15,927 nucleotides of DNA from an uncultured Lachnospiraceae bacterium (GTDB lineage Bacteria > Bacillota_A > Clostridia > Lachnospirales > Lachnospiraceae), in contig CAMYVI010000027.1 in NCBI GenBank assembly GCA_947302185.1, forward strand, positions 1 to 15,927, read 5' to 3'. Below the pieces are notes generated by a model. It was not told where the DNA came from and did no database searches. It saw only the letters and a list, made by a program, of their open reading frames with translations. Below, one piece after another: positions 12,369 through 15,927 of this stretch. Made by a program: the position numbers and the translations under genes. The stretch's first letter is position 1; the number at the start of each line of letters is the position of its first letter.

Positions 12369-15300
12369 TCATATACTGTCACGTGAAAAATCCTCCACAT
12401 AGCTGTGCTCCCCATCCTGCAGGACCAGCAGCACCTGATCCACTGACGGAGCTATGTACTGAATCTTCTCCGGCGGAGCCGATACGATCAGTTGCAGATT
12501 CGAATTGTTTATGAACGACAGGACGCCGTCAATGCGGGCGTCATCCATATTATTGAACGCCTCATCCATCATGACCAGTCCGACAGAATCACCGCCGATA
12601 GCCCCTTTATAGAGCTGCATGAACGATGCGGCAATCGTTATATAGAACGGCGTCTGCGTCTCGCCGCCGCTCTTCTCCCGGCTGACTTTGGAGTAATACA
12701 TATAGGTGCCGTCGTCCGATGTGATCCTGATATCGTAATCCATATAAGTCCGATAGTCCGTGTATTCCTGAAGGGTCTTCGCACTCTGCTCATCGTCAAG
12801 TGTCAGTTTTTCGAACAGCTCCTCAATCACTTCCCTGTGCGTCTCATTAAAAACACCGCTGAAGATGGAATTTCCTTCTATCACATTGAAGTCATCCATG
12901 ATCATACTGTAATACTTCTTATGCTCTTTTCTCGGAAAATACTGAAACTCATACTGTTCCCTCGAGAAATGGATTTCCTTCAGAGACTTGTTGAGATCCT
13001 TGAATTCGTTTTGAGCCTGGCGGATATTCTCCTGAAGCCTGGATAGGAACTGCTCCCTGAATTCCTCCTCAGCCGCGCTTCTTGCGCGGTAGACCTTATC
13101 TTCATATTCAAGAAGCTGCGAATTTTTCAGCTTGTCATATTCCGCCAGGAAATCCGGATAACCTGCGAGTGATTCCGGAGCGCCGAAATCATGCTCCGCC
13201 TTATAGACACGCATAAGCCTTATCATCTCTTCCTCTGCCTTCTCACGAATCGTCTGATTGGCTTTACGGTTTTTCTCATAATTGGCCTTGAACTGATAAG
13301 GATCTGTATTTTTCGACCGTTCCGAATAATCACGCTCACATGTCTCGGCAGTATCTCCTAATTTTGTAAAAAGCTCACGGGCGGCTTCGGACTTTTTGTC
13401 AAATTCTGTCCCCGCTTCTCTGATCCGTGATTTCAGATCATCGATTTTCTGTTCGCAGCTTCCGATGCGTTTGCTCAGTTCCATGTTCTTTTCATCAAGT
13501 CTCTGCTTCTCCTTCTTCATGGCTTCGAGCCGGATTCTCTTTTGAAGAACATTCTGATTCACTTCAAGGTCGCGCATATTTTCCTTGCATTTCTCAAGTT
13601 CTGTTTTATGCTTTCTCTGATTTTCAAGTGCGGAGAGTCCGTATTTGATCTGAATATCGTAGTCCGTGTCAAGAAGCGGAATATACGATTTCAGACTGCG
13701 TATCTCCTCCTCCATTCCGTGAATAGACGACCGGAGCTGTTTGAGTTCTTCCCTCTTCATCTCCAGCTGGATTTTATAAGCTTCCGCTCCGATATACGGC
13801 GTTCTGTATATTTCCGGTCTGATTGCGCTGACAACATGATTCTGATAGCGCATACACTCACGCGTTATCGACACATTATACTTTTTCAGTTCCTGATAGG
13901 AATCACATCGATGAACCTTCCCGAGCAGCATATTGATATATCTTCTTGCATGAACATTGCCCGAAGTCACGACTTCCGCCAGCGAACCTTCCGGTGCTGT
14001 ATCGTAAGGCTCCAGTTTCGCAGCATTGATAAGCCCGACCCCGAACACTTTCTTTTCGCGGCGAAGTCTGTCATACACCGAAAGGGCAAGATCAAAATCA
14101 CCGGGACTGACCAGCAGATGAAATCTCTGCGTGTTCAGATAGCCTTCCACCGCATTCTGCCAGGAAGCATCGGTAATGCTCAGTAACTCGCACAGGATCC
14201 GGACGATCGAAGACCTGCCTACTTTTCTGAATTCCGAACGGATCTCACTCTGCAGAAGCCGAACCGCATCCGGGTATACCAGTCTCTTCGCCTCAAGTTC
14301 CCTGATTTGAGCTTCCGCTTCGACCCGTTTGTCTTCATTATTTTTTAATTCGATCTGTATGCCGGCCATTCGGCCGACGACCTGCCCGTGAAAATCTTTC
14401 TTATATGCAAGCACATCTTCAAGACTGTTGCTTAAAGCTGTCGTGTCATCTGCGTCCCATACTGTTTCCAGATTTCTGCTGTACTCATAGAGACTGTCAT
14501 CCGGCTTTCCTCTCTCCGAGTCGGTGTACATGTTCTTTCGGTTCAGCAGCTGACTGATATTTTCAAGAGCATTCCTCACGGACTTTTTCAGACTGTCGAC
14601 TCCCCTCCTGTCATCTGCCAGAAGTTCTTTCAGGTGTCTTTCCTGCTTCTCCAGATCCCGAAAAGCCTGATAACCGATATCACTGTTCAGTTCAAGATCC
14701 AGATTTCTCAGCAATTCTTCCTTATCATCAATTTCACTCCTCAGATTATTCTGGTCTTTCAGAAGCTTCTCCCGACCGGCTTCCGTTCTTGAAACCTCCC
14801 TCTTCAGAGAACTGATATTTCCCCTTGTGATGTCCAGATCGGCACGGGCGATAAAATATTCCTGCATCCGGTCTCTTCGGATACAGTTTTCGACACTCTG
14901 CTCTTTCCCCGAGATGGCTTCAAGCTGGCTGATTCGATTCTTGACATCCTCCAGCATTTTCATGAGGTCCTGATAGCTTCGGACATTCTCCCGAAGGATA
15001 TCGATATTAACTTCTTTTTCGTCAAGCACATAAGAGTACACGAAATCCTTGATATCATGGATCGGTTTGAAAGCCAGAGCCTTGGGAATGAGTGCAAAGA
15101 ACTTTGACTCAATTCTCCCGAATCTGGACAGGATCATCTTCTGAGCTTCACGGATCGTCGGTGCAATGGTCCGTATTCCCTTGTTTGTCGCGCGAAAGAC
15201 AGAAATGCTCTTGACCTGCTTTCCCGAAAGGAACAGATTGTCCGACAGCTCCCGATTCTCAATCTGATACCAGATGACATTCGGCTCCTTTTCCACGGAA

Positions 15301-15638
15301 GCGGAATCCATCACGGTTCCGATAATAAACGGCTTCTTCTTCGCGTCATCATAAAACTCCAGTGCTATATGTGCAGACAGTTCACCGGTTCGCTCATAAG
15401 GCCGGTCTTCGCGTCCGGTTTTACATCGGATATACGTGTTCAGCGTCCGCTTTCCCTTTTCATGAGCAGCCTTATTGAAATTGGCTTTCGAACCGGTCAC
15501 GACAAATTGCACAGCATCCAATATTGTCGATTTTCCCGCTCCGTTCTCTCCCGATATGAGCACGGAATCGGCTACATCGATCGTCTCATTTTCAAATCGG
15601 TGCCAGTTGATCAGCCGTATCTTCCTTAGCCTCTTCAT
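12369..15638 (-). CDS. jetC: Wadjet system SMC-like ATPase subunit JetC
   Basis: The protein is about 1,089 residues and has an SMC/MukB-like architecture. The N-terminal head carries RLINWHRFENETI and the Walker A motif GENGAGKS (about 30-37). Long coiled-coil arms run at about 220-470 and 650-940, separated by a globular hinge (about 475-640). The C-terminal head has the signature KSGGETQTPF (about 989-998) and the Walker B motif GLVMMDEAFNNMDD (about 1020-1033, Asp-Glu kept). In Wadjet, JetC dimers with JetA and JetB use ATP to extrude DNA and detect small circles, which JetD then cuts. The start is taken as ATG 15638; a GTG at 15650 is an alternative, with a weak AAAGGG ahead of it. Either start overlaps the end of jetB by 47 bases or more, suggesting coupling. 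All ATPase motifs look intact. Confidence 0.92.
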   Translation of the reverse strand: MKRLRKIRLINWHRFENETIDVADSVLISGENGAGKSTILDAVQFVVTGSKANFNKAAHEKGKRTLNTYIRCKTGREDRPYERTGELSAHIALEFYDDAKKKPFIIGTVMDSASVEKEPNVIWYQIENRELSDNLFLSGKQVKSISVFRATNKGIRTIAPTIREAQKMILSRFGRIESKFFALIPKALAFKPIHDIKDFVYSYVLDEKEVNIDILRENVRSYQDLMKMLEDVKNRISQLEAISGKEQSVENCIRRDRMQEYFIARADLDITRGNISSLKREVSRTEAGREKLLKDQNNLRSEIDDKEELLRNLDLELNSDIGYQAFRDLEKQERHLKELLADDRRGVDSLKKSVRNALENISQLLNRKNMYTDSERGKPDDSLYEYSRNLETVWDADDTTALSNSLEDVLAYKKDFHGQVVGRMAGIQIELKNNEDKRVEAEAQIRELEAKRLVYPDAVRLLQSEIRSEFRKVGRSSIVRILCELLSITDASWQNAVEGYLNTQRFHLLVSPGDFDLALSVYDRLRREKKVFGVGLINAAKLEPYDTAPEGSLAEVVTSGNVHARRYINMLLGKVHRCDSYQELKKYNVSITRECMRYQNHVVSAIRPEIYRTPYIGAEAYKIQLEMKREELKQLRSSIHGMEEEIRSLKSYIPLLDTDYDIQIKYGLSALENQRKHKTELEKCKENMRDLEVNQNVLQKRIRLEAMKKEKQRLDEKNMELSKRIGSCEQKIDDLKSRIREAGTEFDKKSEAARELFTKLGDTAETCERDYSERSKNTDPYQFKANYEKNRKANQTIREKAEEEMIRLMRVYKAEHDFGAPESLAGYPDFLAEYDKLKNSQLLEYEDKVYRARSAAEEEFREQFLSRLQENIRQAQNEFKDLNKSLKEIHFSREQYEFQYFPRKEHKKYYSMIMDDFNVIEGNSIFSGVFNETHREVIEELFEKLTLDDEQSAKTLQEYTDYRTYMDYDIRITSDDGTYMYYSKVSREKSGGETQTPFYITIAASFMQLYKGAIGGDSVGLVMMDEAFNNMDDARIDGVLSFINNSNLQLIVSAPPEKIQYIAPSVDQVLLVLQDGEHSYVEDFSRDSI

Positions 15639-15927
15639 TGTTTTCGTCACAGCCCTTTCTGTATCGCTGAATCATCTCTGAAACTGCCCTGATATCATCC
15701 GCACGCACAGCCATCACTATAGAATCATATATCAGGATTCTTGCATCTTCCTGAGTCAGATCCCGGTCGAGAAGTTCAACCAGATTAAATCTCCTGAAAA
15801 GCCTCAAAGAGTTATTCATCGTAGTCCGATCGATCTGCTTGTCCCTGATTTTCAACGAGAGATACTTTTCCTGAATATCCCCCACATTTACAACGACATC
15901 CGTCAGAGACAGTTCCCGCTTTTTCTC
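15592..15927 (-). CDS. jetB: Wadjet system subunit JetB, C-terminal part (5' end outside window)
   Basis: The frame is open from the right edge and gives 111 residues, ending EDTADQLAPI. The visible part is helical and charged, with LSLKIRDKQIDRTTMNNSLRLFRRFNLVELLDR (a winged-helix-like section) and RILIYDSIVMAVRADDIRAVSEMIQRY. This fits the C-terminal half of the DUF4194 (MukE-like) kleisin-associated subunit, and the assignment leans on its position directly ahead of jetC. The start of the gene and jetA, expected next, are outside the window. Its 3' end overlaps jetC, as in other tightly packed Wadjet operons. The fragment alone would not be diagnostic without the neighbours. Confidence 0.8.
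   Translation of the reverse strand, partial: EKKRELSLTDVVVNVGDIQEKYLSLKIRDKQIDRTTMNNSLRLFRRFNLVELLDRDLTQEDARILIYDSIVMAVRADDIRAVSEMIQRYRKGCDENNEEAKEDTADQLAPI

Noticed and set aside
12492..13046. 184-codon plus-strand frame opposite jetC
   Set aside because: Antisense shadow of the JetC head and coiled coil; the minus-strand frame carries the ATPase motifs.
13542..14186. 214-codon plus-strand frame opposite jetC
   Set aside because: Antisense shadow of the coiled coil and hinge of JetC, with no independent support.

Overview
The window reads as chromosome of a Clostridia member, probably Lachnospiraceae-like. This is inferred from strong AGGAGG-type ribosome binding sites, roughly balanced base composition, and the gene families present (indolepyruvate:ferredoxin oxidoreductase, SpoIIE-type phosphatase, CIRCE-controlled heat-shock gene, zinc-ribbon membrane proteins). 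No rRNA, tRNA, CRISPR array or transposase gene was found. Both ends cut through genes.

Layout. Positions 1-2567 (+) hold the end of iorA, then iorB and a phenylacetate-CoA-ligase-type gene, an anaerobic aromatic 2-oxoacid module. A SpoIIE/RsbU-type phosphatase domain with no upstream sensor follows at 2816-3535 (+). It converges on an unrecognised 227-residue gene (3566-4249, -), and a near-perfect palindrome lies between them and supplies that gene's last codons and stop. Positions 4250-4628 hold no gene but a dense block of hairpins and a 101-bp inverted-repeat-bounded element. A second, slightly truncated copy lies in opposite orientation at 10279-10368.

Between the two copies is a cluster of poorly described genes: a zinc-ribbon membrane protein with a Pro/Thr-rich linker (4629-5681, -), a Ser/Thr kinase-like protein with two N-terminal zinc ribbons (5858-6934, -), a helix-turn-helix-like protein (7053-7499, -) preceded by a 22-bp tandem repeat, and, divergently, a single-span membrane protein with an acidic tail (7755-8504, +) followed by a ComB-family phosphatase (8516-9211, +). 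A DnaJ-like co-chaperone lacking the zinc domain (9342-10166, -) closes this stretch.

On the right, a small heat-shock protein gene (10526-10960, -) has a promoter whose -35 box lies inside a CIRCE operator, so HrcA control is likely. From 11118 to the right edge lies most of a Wadjet plasmid-defence operon on the minus strand: partial jetB, complete jetC (SMC-like ATPase) and complete jetD (Toprim-like nuclease). jetA is expected just beyond the window.

Working together: IorAB and the ligase act on aryl-pyruvates and aryl-acids. The kinase, HTH protein and zinc-ribbon protein look like a signalling neighbourhood whose output is unknown. Hsp20 and the DnaJ-like protein are proteostasis factors. 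JetBCD, with JetA, is expected to cut invading circular DNA. The most interesting undescribed candidates are the paired inverted elements and the zinc-ribbon kinase/HTH locus they bracket.
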